DNA from: Nitrospira sp.
GTDB lineage: Bacteria > Nitrospirota > Nitrospiria > Nitrospirales > Nitrospiraceae
DNA length: 64,000 nucleotides
Assembly: GCA_018242665.1 (NCBI GenBank)
Contig: JAFEBL010000017.1
Coordinates: forward strand, 62,001-126,000
Direction of reading: 5' to 3'
Shown: positions 19,136 to 27,484 of the stretch, piece by piece
Layout of the letters: each line of letters begins with the position of its first letter
Position numbering within the stretch: the stretch's first letter is position 1
Made by a program: the position numbers and the translations under genes
Notes under the pieces: generated by a model
What the model saw: the letters and a program-made list of their open reading frames with translations, nothing else
What the model was told of the DNA's origin: nothing
Database searches by the model: none

Positions 19136-19714
19136 TCATCTTGTGCGCGGCGCCTTCTTCTTGGATGTTGCCGCTGGTGTAGTCGGCTTCTTCTTCGACG
19201 ACGATCTTTTCGCAGTTCCCCCCAAGACAATCACAGGCTTTTCCGGAGAGAAGGCGTCCTCGATCCGACTCTTGCCGTTTGTCGCAACAATGACGAGCCC
19301 CTGATGCTTTTCGATGCTCTGCAAGAGGTACGATACGTCAGCCTGTGCGAACCGATCCCGCGCATCCTGGACCCGGCTGCGCTTCCCGAACAGGGCATCC
19401 GCCTCGTCGAAAAACAGAATCGATCCATGGCGATTCGCCATGTCAAACACGCGTGTCACGTTTTTTTCTGTCTCGCGGGCATGGGCACTCACGACCGCCG
19501 ACAAATCCACGCTGGCAAGGTGCAATTGCAGCTCCTCCGCCAACACCTCCGCCGCTTTTTGCCGGCGGAGTGGGGTGGCTCCGGACAACACGATCACCGC
19601 ACCGGATGGTTGGCCGGCACGTGCGCTCCTGGTCTTCTTCGCAGGCCTGGTCTGCTTTGGTTGCGAGGCCTGCTTCTTTTGCCGGGGCCCTGTTGCACCT
19701 GCCATGGTCTTCAT
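19136..19714 (-). CDS. AAA-like ATPase core with degenerate P-loop, truncated
   Basis: 192 aa from 19714 (189 aa from the ATG at 19705, which has the better spaced AAAGGGATG). A Lys/Arg/Pro-rich N-tail of about 38 residues leads to an AAA core. An intact Walker B ILFFDEADALFG (99-110), a pore/SRH-like RDRFAQADVSYLLQSIE and sensor-1 VIVATN (141-146) are clear. The P-loop position reads GATPLRRQK (45-53) with no Gly-Lys-Thr/Ser. No C-terminal lid helix domain follows; the chain ends in a Lys/Ser/Thr-rich tail. It is probably unable to bind ATP normally. It resembles the ATPase module of FtsH/spastin-like proteins. Confidence 0.7.
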   Translation of the reverse strand: MKTMAGATGPRQKKQASQPKQTRPAKKTRSARAGQPSGAVIVLSGATPLRRQKAAEVLAEELQLHLASVDLSAVVSAHARETEKNVTRVFDMANRHGSILFFDEADALFGKRSRVQDARDRFAQADVSYLLQSIEKHQGLVIVATNGKSRIEDAFSPEKPVIVLGGTAKRSSSKKKPTTPAATSKKKAPRTR

Positions 19715-19960
19715 CCCTTTCCGCGTCTAAGTTGCCGCTTGTCACACTTCCGTCAGAGAAACAGGCGCTGAGTATAACTGGTTCTTGGATTTGTCGCTGA
19801 ATTTCTTCGTCGCTGATCAGAATGTGGTCGATCCAGGCAGATGTGAGCGAAGCGGACAACCTCAGCATACCTGCTTGACCTCACCGGGACGCAGATGCAA
19901 AGGTACGTGCCGGTTCACTCCCATAGAGACCCCCATTCTACGGCTTGATGGAGACGCAGT

Positions 19961-20911
19961 ATGATCGGTTTCTGGTTCCTCTTCCTTTGGTGCCTGCCGG
20001 CTCAGGTCTGGGCCGTTTCGCCGGGAGAGGTCACGCCTGCCGCCTCGCCGAACCAGCTCTCCGGCCATGAATTGCTTCGCATCGGCGAGGTTCACGACAA
20101 ACAGGAACATTGGCCCGAGACGTTGACCTATTACCAACTCGCCTTGTCGAAGTTCCGGGAGAAGAAGCAACAGCAGGGCATTGCCACCGCCCTCATGAAG
20201 ATCGCGCGCGTGCATGAGCGGCAAGGCAAACTGCAAGAGGCCCATACATCGTTGCAGGAGGCCGAGCACTTGTTCGCGCAGGCTGCTGATCGATCCGCTC
20301 ATGCCGAAGCGCTGCTGGCGATGGGTCGTGTGGCCGCACAACTGGGACAACGTGAGGAGTCTCGCGACGCGCTGATGAGAGCCGCCGCTCTCTTCACCCG
20401 CGTGAGGAATGCAAGAGGGTGGAACGAAACGATGGTGCAGTTGGGACTGCTGCAGGTCGTCGAAGGCTCGGCCGATGCCGGTCTCTCGTCCTTGCAGCAG
20501 GCGGCGGAGGAGGCTCGCACTCGACGCCATGTCGATCAGCAGTTCACCGCGACCGTCGCGCTCGGAGACGCTTATTGGCTGCTGGGGCGACTCGAAGACG
20601 CACGCACGCACTACCTGGACGCACTGGCGCTGGCCCAGACGGAGCATCACCTGCCGTTCGAAGGCATGCTGCATCTGCGGCTCGCCCGACTCGATCAAGG
20701 GAAGGAGACGCTGAATGACCGCGTGGCGCTGGGGAAACGCGCCATTCAAATTGCGCAGGCGATACACGATACCGCCGCGGAGGCCGAGGCCTGGTCGCTC
20801 CTCGCAGACCTTCACCGGCAATCAGGGCAGCAAGCGGAAGCGGACGCGGCGGAGACGCGGGCACTGGCTCTCTATCGTAGCCGGGAACTCTTCGTGCACG
20901 GCGTGCAGTAG
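19961..20911 (+). CDS. Exported TPR-repeat protein
   Basis: 316 aa; GGAGACGCAGT precedes the ATG at 19961. The signal peptide is 1-18 (MIGFWFLFLWCLPAQVWA). Six or so tetratricopeptide units run from residue 35 to the end (ELLRIGEVHDKQEHWPETLTYYQLAL, ALMKIARVHERQGKLQEAHTSLQEAE, ALLAMGRVAAQLGQREESRDAL). It is a periplasmic or cell-surface scaffold. Partner unknown; the neighbours give no hint. Confidence 0.85.
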   Translation: MIGFWFLFLWCLPAQVWAVSPGEVTPAASPNQLSGHELLRIGEVHDKQEHWPETLTYYQLALSKFREKKQQQGIATALMKIARVHERQGKLQEAHTSLQEAEHLFAQAADRSAHAEALLAMGRVAAQLGQREESRDALMRAAALFTRVRNARGWNETMVQLGLLQVVEGSADAGLSSLQQAAEEARTRRHVDQQFTATVALGDAYWLLGRLEDARTHYLDALALAQTEHHLPFEGMLHLRLARLDQGKETLNDRVALGKRAIQIAQAIHDTAAEAEAWSLLADLHRQSGQQAEADAAETRALALYRSRELFVHGVQ

Positions 20912-20970
20912 CCAAAGGCCTGCCCGAACACCTGCCCAAACCTGCTCGCGTTCAACGCCACCCAGGCCGA

Positions 20971-22209
20971 TCACACCGGCCTGGTCGCGCGCCAGGCGGT
21001 CCCCGCCCCGATCAACAGCAGCACCGTCGAGAGCAAATAGGGCGCGCCCGGTAGGTGCCAGTCGGCTTGCGGGCCGATGAAGGCCGCAAACGTCTGTGTG
21101 AACAACGTCGGCCCGAGTAGCCCCGCGATGCCGGTCAGGCACGCAATCGCCCCTTGCAACTGTCCCTGTTCTGATGCGCTCACCCGGCGCGTCATGAAGA
21201 CCTGCGCGGAGGGACCGGCGAGCCCCCAAAACGCCATCACCGGAATACCCAGGCAATAGACAAACGGCGTGGGCGCAAGGCCGTAGATGGCAAAGCCGGT
21301 CGCGCCACACAGGAGTCCCGTGAGCAATGTCCGGCGCTCTCCCAGTTTCGCCGTGATGGGCCGCACCAATGTGCCTTGGACGATCATGGCGCAGATCCCG
21401 ACCGCCGCCAGCGTGAAGCCGACCGCCGACGGACCCCAGCCGTACCGATACCCCAGATACAACACGGCCACGCTGGGCAACACGGCGTGCGCCAGATTCA
21501 TCAGAAAATTGGCCGTCGCGAGGCCGAAGAGTTCGTGATGGGAGCGCAGCAGGATCAATGCCCCGACCGGATTGGCTCGGCGCCATTGAAACGGCGCCCG
21601 TTTTTCAACCGCGAGTGATTCCGGCAACACAAAAAATCCATAACAGGCATTGAGCAGACTGGTCGCCGCCGCTCCCCAAAAGGGCCAGCGTGGATCGATG
21701 GCGCCCAAGAGTCCCCCCACGGCCGGGCCCAACACGAAACCGAGTCCGAACGAGGCGCCCATCATGCCGAATGCCGCAGCCCGTTTCTCCGGAGGCGTTA
21801 CATCGGCGATGTAGGCGCCCGCCGTGCTGAAGCTCGATGACGCGATGCCGGAAATCACCCGTCCGGCGAACAGCCAGGAGACAGTCGGCGCCAAGGCCAT
21901 CAGAATGAAATCGAGGCCGAGACCAAGATTAGACAGGAGGACAACCGGACGACGCCCGAACCGATCCGATAGAGCGCCTTGAATCGGTGAGCAGACAAAC
22001 TGCATCAACGCCCATGCCGTGCCCATGAGGCCATAAATCTCTGCCGCCTGCGCCGTGTCACCGCCGAGAAACTCCTCGACCAGCTTCGGCAGCACGGGAA
22101 TGATGATCCCGAACGACAACATGTCGAGCACGACGGTCACGAGGATAAAATAGATCGCCGCTTGGCGCGGGTGAGGTGAAGGCGGAATGTGCGTCATAAC
22201 CGGCGCCAT
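20971..22209 (-). CDS. MFS transporter, TCR/Tet family
   Basis: 412 aa with 12 predicted TM helices. The DHA1 motif is GALSDRFGRRPVVLLS between TM2 and TM3, with TM5 motif C-like GASFGLGFVLGPAVGGLLG. Closest in pattern to TetA/TCR-type drug:H+ antiporters. TCR-type proteins are often just multidrug or metabolite exporters, so tetracycline should not be assumed. No TetR gene is adjacent. It converges with the TPR gene and is divergent from the AEC permease. Confidence 0.9.
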   Translation of the reverse strand: MAPVMTHIPPSPHPRQAAIYFILVTVVLDMLSFGIIIPVLPKLVEEFLGGDTAQAAEIYGLMGTAWALMQFVCSPIQGALSDRFGRRPVVLLSNLGLGLDFILMALAPTVSWLFAGRVISGIASSSFSTAGAYIADVTPPEKRAAAFGMMGASFGLGFVLGPAVGGLLGAIDPRWPFWGAAATSLLNACYGFFVLPESLAVEKRAPFQWRRANPVGALILLRSHHELFGLATANFLMNLAHAVLPSVAVLYLGYRYGWGPSAVGFTLAAVGICAMIVQGTLVRPITAKLGERRTLLTGLLCGATGFAIYGLAPTPFVYCLGIPVMAFWGLAGPSAQVFMTRRVSASEQGQLQGAIACLTGIAGLLGPTLFTQTFAAFIGPQADWHLPGAPYLLSTVLLLIGAGTAWRATRPV

Positions 22210-22277
22210 CGTAACAGGCCGGCCGCACCGGCGGATACAAAAAGGCGCGGGCTCGGCTACTCAGCGATTTTCACGAC

Positions 22278-23240
22278 GTGACCAACCCTTCCTCCTCTTG
22301 CCCCTGGCTTTCTGGTACCCTGCTGCCGATGCCCGCCACCCTCCAAGCCTTTATCGCCGTCTTTCTCCTTGGCGCGATACTCCGCTCCTCCGGACTGCTG
22401 GGAAAGCCTCATACGGAACGGCTTGCTGCGTTCGTGTTTTCAATCAGCCTTCCAGCCACCATTGTCGTCTCACTCGACCATGTCGTGATTGGTGCCGGCG
22501 CATGGAAACTGCCGGCGGCAGCATGCCTCATCACCCTCTCCATGCTGGTCTGCGCGTGGCCGCTCACACGCCTCCTGCACCTGCCACGCGCGTCGCAGGG
22601 CGGATTCCTCCTCGGCACCGGCTGTATTAATTCCGTCTACTTTGCCTATCCCGTCGTGCTGGCCACGTTCGGCGCCGGCGGACTCGCACAGGCGATCCTG
22701 TTCGACTTAGGCCAAACCACGCTGACACTCACCCTGCTCTATGCCATTGCCGTGTGGCACGGGACCAAGAGCGCGACCGCTCGATCGGCACTCGCGCGAT
22801 TCGTCTCCTCGCCGCCCTTGTGGGCCCTCGGCGTCAGTCTCCTCTGTTCGCTGGCGCAGTGGCATCTCCCGACCTGGCTGCGGGAGCTCCTCATGCCCGT
22901 TCACTTGACCACGACACCACTGGCGAGCCTGGTTCTGGGCCTGTCGAGTAGTTTCACCACACTGCGCCGCACCTGGCTCCTCGCGCTGGCCGGCGTCTCG
23001 ATGCGGATGCTTGGCGGCTTGCTTCTTGGACTGGGTGTGACCGCCGCCTTACAGCTCGCGGGGATGGAGCGGGCGATCGTCATCCTGATTGCCGCGATGC
23101 CGTCGGCCGTCACCGCCGTGATCTTCGCCGCAGACACGGGGCTCGACGAAGACCTGGTCACGTCGATCGTCGCACTCTCTATTTGTTTCGGCATCGCCCT
23201 GCTTCCGTGGTTGCCGCAACTGATCCGGTTGTTGGAATAA
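22278..23240 (+). CDS. AEC-family (auxin efflux carrier-like) permease
   Basis: 320 aa with about 10 TM helices. An N-terminal bundle (MPATLQAFIAVFLLGAILRSSGLL) and a C-terminal bundle (MLGGLLLGLGVTAALQLAG, AIVILIAAMPSAVTAVIFA) show the AEC/PIN layout. Bacterial members export malonate, malate or amino acids. Start uncertain: GTG 22278 or ATG 22329, the latter beginning directly at TM1. Neither has a good ribosome site. Confidence 0.88.
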   Translation: MTNPSSSCPWLSGTLLPMPATLQAFIAVFLLGAILRSSGLLGKPHTERLAAFVFSISLPATIVVSLDHVVIGAGAWKLPAAACLITLSMLVCAWPLTRLLHLPRASQGGFLLGTGCINSVYFAYPVVLATFGAGGLAQAILFDLGQTTLTLTLLYAIAVWHGTKSATARSALARFVSSPPLWALGVSLLCSLAQWHLPTWLRELLMPVHLTTTPLASLVLGLSSSFTTLRRTWLLALAGVSMRMLGGLLLGLGVTAALQLAGMERAIVILIAAMPSAVTAVIFAADTGLDEDLVTSIVALSICFGIALLPWLPQLIRLLE

Positions 23241-23251
23241 GACTCTCAGCA

Positions 23252-23269
23252 TTCCCACAGCTGTGGGAA
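23252..23269. repeat. Perfect 18-bp palindrome after the permease gene
   Basis: TTCCCACAG-CTGTGGGAA, 12 nt past the permease stop codon. It could end transcription as an RNA hairpin, though there is no T-run, or serve as a protein site. Confidence 0.5.
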
Positions 23270-23466
23270 CAGCATCACGCCTTGTGAGCTTTTTGCGACG
23301 GCAAAAATTGCCGACGGCATCGTGCAACCAAGCGCCACGCCGCTGCAGGCTCCGATCCCGGCACATTTCCTGACGATTTTTGGGGCGACGACACGACCCT
23401 TCGGGAACACGGTCTACGGTATGGTGCTTGCTCTTTCCATCAGTACACAGACTGGAGGATTCCATC

Positions 23467-23598
23467 ATGCATGACGCCGCACTCTGGGTCAGTTGGTATG
23501 TCTGGCTGCTGGCCGTTCCCGTTCTGGTCATCGGCACGCTCATTCGAGACTGGTTACACCGGCGTGATCCGGTGCGACTGCGCAAGCGATCGTCGTAG
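23467..23598 (+). CDS. Small single-TM protein
   Basis: 43 aa from the ATG at 23467, with GGAGG 8 nt upstream. A single helix (LWVSWYVWLLAVPVLVIGTLI) is followed by a basic tail (RDWLHRRDPVRLRKRSS), giving a C-in topology. Its clear ribosome site argues that it is real. Function unknown. Confidence 0.6.
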   Translation: MHDAALWVSWYVWLLAVPVLVIGTLIRDWLHRRDPVRLRKRSS

Positions 23599-23944
23599 AG
23601 GACCATCGACCTCGATCCTGCTTGTTTCACTCAGCGCGGTCAGGACTCCACGCAGCACGCCACACTCCATCAACCGCATGTCATTCCGATAGTCAGCAAC
23701 CATTCATTGCAGGCTACCTAGTCGTATCGGATGGGATACGACTCTGTATCGTATGTGATACCTGCGCCTGCACGCCCCGACACGACGCATCGAGCTGACA
23801 CCAATCAAAGCGCTTGTTATTGTGTACGAATGGGCGCCCTCTGGCCTCATGGCCCAAAGGTTGCCCTTCCTGTTTTCAGCATGAATACCGATCTAAACCC
23901 GGCACGTGGCGAGCCGTACACAAGACTGTGAACAGGAGGTCGTC
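23599..23944. other. Intergenic region carrying tandem palindromes
   Basis: 346 bp ahead of a lipoprotein gene. Apart from the two 16-bp palindromes at 23724-23761 (separate entry) no gene or RNA was recognised. Confidence 0.5.
23724..23761. promoter_or_regulatory. Two tandem 16-bp palindromes, 22 bp apart (operator candidate)
   Basis: GTATCGGATGGGATAC at 23724-23739 and GTATCGTATGTGATAC at 23746-23761 differ at only two positions. Both have GTATC/GATAC arms around a 6-bp centre. Their repeat distance is 22 bp, two DNA turns, so two dimers would sit on one face. The first copy has a longer arm (GTCGTATC...GATACGAC). It is located 184-221 bp upstream of the lipoprotein start at 23945. The regulator is not identifiable here. 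Confidence 0.6.
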
Positions 23945-24346
23945 ATGAATAGTGTTTCGTATCGATCATGCATCGCACTTGTCAGCCCATACGTGATCGT
24001 CATACCTGTGGCGATCCTGTCCGGCTGTGTCCCTCCACCGCCCCATCAGTTCGTGCCCGGAGGCCCGGTCGGGGAAGCAGGAGAAACCGTGCCAGGTCCC
24101 CGGCAAGCCAGCGACGACGAGGTGCGCGCCATGCTGGCAGAATCTTCGCTGCACCACCAGAATCCTTCCGAGCGAGTCGATCTGAATGGACTGCTCACAC
24201 AAATTTCTCAAGCCACCACCTTCCGGCAGAAGCAGCGTTTGGTGGATCAATACCACCATGCGGCCCTGCTTCTGCCGGAAGCCGACCGCAATCAAGCCTT
24301 TCAACGGTTACGAGACCTGGGGAATCAGAAGAAAATGACCCAGTGA
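23945..24346 (+). CDS. Lipoprotein of unknown function
   Basis: 133 aa; AGGAGG lies 7 nt before the ATG at 23945. A signal peptide with lipobox AILSGC is followed by a Pro-rich linker (CVPPPPHQFVPGGPVG). The small helical domain includes DDEVRAMLAESSLHHQ and RQKQRLVDQYHHAALLLPEADRNQAFQRLRD. Not a family I recognise. It lies upstream of, and probably co-transcribed with, the secreted protein 60 bp downstream; tandem palindromes precede it. Confidence 0.7.
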   Translation: MNSVSYRSCIALVSPYVIVIPVAILSGCVPPPPHQFVPGGPVGEAGETVPGPRQASDDEVRAMLAESSLHHQNPSERVDLNGLLTQISQATTFRQKQRLVDQYHHAALLLPEADRNQAFQRLRDLGNQKKMTQ

Positions 24347-24406
24347 CGGCACGCATGAGTCGATTCGAATCGTTCGAGCCTGCTCACACAGAGAAAGGAC
24401 GTCACC

Positions 24407-25126
24407 ATGAAGCCACGACGAATCCTCGCCCTGCTACTGCTCGGCCTGACCGTCATCATGGGCGCGAGGCTCCTCACTGCCGAGCCGGCCTCAGCGCATA
24501 ACTGGCTCGGAGATTGCGTCGTCGATTTCGATAATACCTTCGCCTTGACCTACATCTACGGACAAGCGAGGGGCAACTTCGGCGTCCCCACAGGCATCGA
24601 TAATTCCGGGGAGCTGCAACCCTGTAATGCGACCCATCAAGCCTGTTGGACCTATCGCCATCGCTGCTTCGGCAACTACATCAACGTCGAAGATATGACC
24701 TATGGCCATATCCATCTGACGTTCGAAAGCCCGAGTCTCCTCACGCCTTGCTTTGTCGATCCGGGGGACGGTCCCGGCGCCGGATATGGCCGCTCGGTGG
24801 GAAATGATTGCGTGGCAGCCGACTGGATCCATGAACCACGAACACTCGGCACACATGGGAAAGATCACTGGATCAAAATCTGGATGGAAGATCGGGTAAG
24901 CCACCAACCGCGCGTCTTCGATATGCCGATCATCAGAGTGACGGGCACCGAGCCGATTCAATTGTGGTTCAAGAAGAGCAACGGCACCTGGTGGTATTGG
25001 TCGAGCCTCGCGCCCAACCCCTGGCTGGTCGGCGGATGGGTGCAGGATGTGATTGAAGTGCGGATTCGAGGAGCTCAGGCTGCGATGGGCCCGTACTTTA
25101 TCGGCGCCTTCTCGATCCTGGATTAA
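24407..25126 (+). CDS. Secreted Trp/Cys-containing protein of unknown function
   Basis: 239 aa with a classical signal peptide (cleavage at about ASA-HN, residues 29-31). The mature chain has cysteines at intervals (GDCVV, QPCNATHQACWTYRHRCFG, TPCFVD, GNDCVAA), consistent with disulfides. It is rich in Trp and aromatic residues, with HIHLTFESPS and IKIWMEDRV strands, suggesting a beta-rich extracytoplasmic domain. No family is recognised. Likely in one unit with the preceding lipoprotein gene. Confidence 0.65.
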   Translation: MKPRRILALLLLGLTVIMGARLLTAEPASAHNWLGDCVVDFDNTFALTYIYGQARGNFGVPTGIDNSGELQPCNATHQACWTYRHRCFGNYINVEDMTYGHIHLTFESPSLLTPCFVDPGDGPGAGYGRSVGNDCVAADWIHEPRTLGTHGKDHWIKIWMEDRVSHQPRVFDMPIIRVTGTEPIQLWFKKSNGTWWYWSSLAPNPWLVGGWVQDVIEVRIRGAQAAMGPYFIGAFSILD

Positions 25127-25255
25127 CGGCTGTTGATGCAGCCCGCCAGCAGCGTGCTCGCTTCGTTGAGGACTCACCGTACGGCATATGTACGATTGCT
25201 GTTGTCTCTCGCTGCGGGTACGCTGGGCAGATGTTGCGAGAAGAAGGTTCGAGCG

Positions 25256-25543
25256 TCATTCAGGAATTTGCACCTTAATGCTGAGCGCCTTACGATCGTC
25301 GGTGATCTGTGCCACGATCTTGTCGCCGGTCTTTAACCGTCCGCCCACCACACCTTCGATTTTCGTCTCAGGCGTCACCTTTAGACGTTCTTCGTGACCG
25401 GAAAATTCTTTGACGACCAGTTCGCCCTCATCCCAATAGAGCACATCGGCCTTGATCACCATGGCCGTGGCCTGTGTCCCTTCAACGGCTGCTGCGGGAA
25501 CGATTGAGACAAAGAAGAGATAGACTGCGAGAAGAAGTACCAT
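25256..25543 (-). CDS. Small exported beta-rich protein
   Basis: 95 aa from the ATG at 25543, with GGAGG 7 nt upstream. Signal peptide 1-20 (MVLLLAVYLFFVSIVPAAA). The mature part is about 70 residues of short strands (TAMVIKADVLYWDEGELVVKEFSGHEERLKVTPETKIEG, DKIVAQITDDRKALSIKV). It looks like a small OB- or DUF5666-like periplasmic domain. Function unknown. Convergent with the secreted protein. Confidence 0.65.
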   Translation of the reverse strand: MVLLLAVYLFFVSIVPAAAVEGTQATAMVIKADVLYWDEGELVVKEFSGHEERLKVTPETKIEGVVGGRLKTGDKIVAQITDDRKALSIKVQIPE

Positions 25544-25641
25544 CACGGATCCTCCCGTTTTTTCTCTTAGACTACCGATCGACAAAGACCACTGTCAATC
25601 GGTGAGCGTTCAGCATCGCTCCACTCTAAAGCGGTGATCCT

Positions 25642-26166
25642 CTAGGGATTCGATGGCGGGAGCCCTGAGACCTTTCCGGTGGACTGAGGAGGAAACGGTT
25701 CTGACCGTTCCCCCGCTCGTCTGGAGATAATAGTCCCACCACTCCATTTAATGATCTCATTAATTTGGTCGTTCATGGTCGGCTTCAGCGCAACCCCGAA
25801 TACTCCTGACTCTGCATCGATCGAAAATGGAATCCATTGCCTCATGATCGCAAACGCTCTGAAGTAATACTGCACATTCAGTTCGGAAGCGGTAGGGTCG
25901 AAAACCAAATTGGCATAAGACGCGCCATAACCCAATGCCCCAAAGCTATACATCGGCCATGCGTCGCTCAGCTTTAACGTATTGGCATCCACCCTCTCGA
26001 TGGACCATTGCTCTTGGGATTGCTGTGCGATCCGGTCAAGGGGATGGTCAGGAACCGTCGCCCTGATGTATGTCGCAGACGACGAGCAACCGACCGTACA
26101 CAACCCCATCAGCAACATACAAATCCCGAACAGGCGTCGACTTCGCGTACGCACTCCTTCTGCCAT
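25642..26166 (-). CDS. Lipoprotein of unknown function
   Basis: 174 aa. Signal peptide with lipobox CTVGC (Cys 27), then an extracytoplasmic domain without recognisable motif (SIERVDANTLKLSDAWPMYSFGALGYGASYANLVF). The tail is Pro/Ser-rich and probably disordered. Possibly outer-membrane anchored. Same strand as the small exported protein, 98 bp apart. Confidence 0.6.
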   Translation of the reverse strand: MAEGVRTRSRRLFGICMLLMGLCTVGCSSSATYIRATVPDHPLDRIAQQSQEQWSIERVDANTLKLSDAWPMYSFGALGYGASYANLVFDPTASELNVQYYFRAFAIMRQWIPFSIDAESGVFGVALKPTMNDQINEIIKWSGGTIISRRAGERSEPFPPQSTGKVSGLPPSNP

Positions 26167-26303
26167 AGGATAGAAACCAAAAGTGGCTGAGCCTCAACAC
26201 AAAAAAAGGTCTGTGAGTCAGCTCATCACCCAGTCTATCTCCGGCATTCAGTGCCTCCTAGAGAAACAGGAAATTTCTGCGAAGTTGGGGCAAGGCGCGG
26301 GGT

Positions 26304-26401
26304 AGGCCTCGACTACGCACGTCGATCGAGGCTTTTCTGAAAGAGTCTACCTAGGAGTGGGCAAGCAGCCTTGACTACGAACATGGGCCGAGCACATTCT
26401 G
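26304..26401 (+). repeat. Two tandem degenerate 37-bp repeats, first with terminator-like hairpin
   Basis: Unit 1 (26304-26340) and unit 2 (26365-26401) share GCC-T-GACTACG-AC, CGAG and TTCTGA in order. Unit 1 forms the stem GCCTCGA/TCGAGGC followed by TTTT on the plus strand, like an intrinsic terminator, but no plus-strand gene lies directly upstream. This suggests a dispersed structured repeat. Confidence 0.45.
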
Positions 26402-26404
26402 ATC

Positions 26405-26490
26405 GTACGCGCGACGCGACGAAGAAGGAGCGTCATGTTTGCGCACGGGCGCGAGACGGTGAGCGCCCCGTGTCTTCGGGGACTTACCCA
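26405..26490 (+). repeat. Dispersed intergenic repeat, copy C
   Basis: Aligns by eye with about 4276-4360 (copy B): GCGCACG, GCGAG, CGGTGAGC and GTGTCTTC occur in the same order and similar spacing. It is non-coding, and ends just before the downstream end of the TPR lipoprotein gene. Confidence 0.45.
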
Positions 26491-26503
26491 TGCCGCCCCT
26501 CTC

Positions 26504-27397
26504 CTAACATTTCGATCCATCCATCCGACACGCTTCCGCACGATCGTTAAAACCTGAATTGCGTAAGCTTTCGTAGACATTCTGCTGCCGTTCCATGTCC
26601 CGATCGTACTGAGTCTTTTCCCGCACATCCGACTGATACCCGCCACCGGAATTCGGCCTTGGCTGTCGCGCCACGAGCACTTTGCGCACCTCGGTCTCGT
26701 AATACCCGCGGGTTTGAGGGTCTGGATCTTTCTGGTAACAGGTGTTCAAGAGCTTGCGCCCTTCAGTGTCATGTCCGAGCGCGTAATGAGCAAATCCAAC
26801 GTTGCAGTAGGCATTCGGCGTGTCCGGGTCGAGCTTCAGGACGATTTCAGCATCCTGCAGGGCATTCTGAAACTGTTCGTGGCGGCTGTAGATTTCCGCG
26901 CGGGCTTTGTAGGCGCCGACATGTTTGGGATCGAAACGGATTGCAGCGGTGAAATCGTCGAGGGCTTCGCCGTCCTTCCCCTGATACTCGCGTACATAGG
27001 TCAATCCGCGGCCATAGTGCGCTTCGGCACTGGGACGAAGACGAATCGAGGTCGAATAGTCATCCAGGGCCTGCGGAATCTGACCGAGCATCTTACCGGC
27101 CTTGGCGCGGACGAGATAGGCGTCGGCTTTGTTCGGCAGGCGGCGAATGACTTCCGACGCATCCTGCAGCGCCTGCGCGTAGGACCCGAGATAGTAATAA
27201 CAGCGGGCCCGCGCGAGATACAGACCGGTCTGATTGCGTTTTTGTTCGAGTACGTGAGTGAGGAGGTCGAGGGTGGACTGATTGTGCTTGCCATTCAGCT
27301 CGCAGTTGGCGTCCGCGGATGGACCGCCACAGGCCGCTGTCAGGAGGAGACCGCACAGCGCGACGATCATGCCCGCACAACGACCGGCTTGTCCCAT
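26504..27397 (-). CDS. TPR-repeat lipoprotein
   Basis: 297 aa; GGAGGTGG precedes the ATG at 27397. Lipobox LTAAC (Cys 23). TPR units run from about 55 to 230 (YLARARCYYYLGSYAQALQDASEVI, AYLVRAKAGKMLGQIPQALDDYSTSI, AYKARAEIYSRHEQFQNALQDAEIVL). The end is a charged tail (REKTQYDRDMERQQNVYESLRN). A probable outer-membrane scaffold. The adjacent barrel gene and large lipoprotein gene on the same strand suggest a joint envelope function. Confidence 0.8.
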   Translation of the reverse strand: MGQAGRCAGMIVALCGLLLTAACGGPSADANCELNGKHNQSTLDLLTHVLEQKRNQTGLYLARARCYYYLGSYAQALQDASEVIRRLPNKADAYLVRAKAGKMLGQIPQALDDYSTSIRLRPSAEAHYGRGLTYVREYQGKDGEALDDFTAAIRFDPKHVGAYKARAEIYSRHEQFQNALQDAEIVLKLDPDTPNAYCNVGFAHYALGHDTEGRKLLNTCYQKDPDPQTRGYYETEVRKVLVARQPRPNSGGGYQSDVREKTQYDRDMERQQNVYESLRNSGFNDRAEACRMDGSKC

Positions 27398-27484
27398 GGC
27401 CCACCTCCGGAGACGGGCGCATTATCCACTTGTCGAACAAACCACGTCAACGTTTTACTGGAGCCAATTGGACCGGGCCATTCG

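Larger units (their letters stand above)
26167..26503. other. Repeat-rich intergenic region
   Basis: 337 bp between two minus-strand genes, largely made up of the repeats at 26304-26401 and 26405-26490. A Crp-like half-palindrome TGTGA-N6-TCATC near 26212 is too weak to call. Confidence 0.45.

Noticed and set aside
20971-22209. Tetracycline-resistance gene
   Set aside because: TCR/Tet-type MFS pattern alone does not show substrate, and no TetR or mobile context is present.
26212-26228. TGTGA-N6-TCATC as a Crp site
   Set aside because: Right half-site is broken and no promoter is near it.
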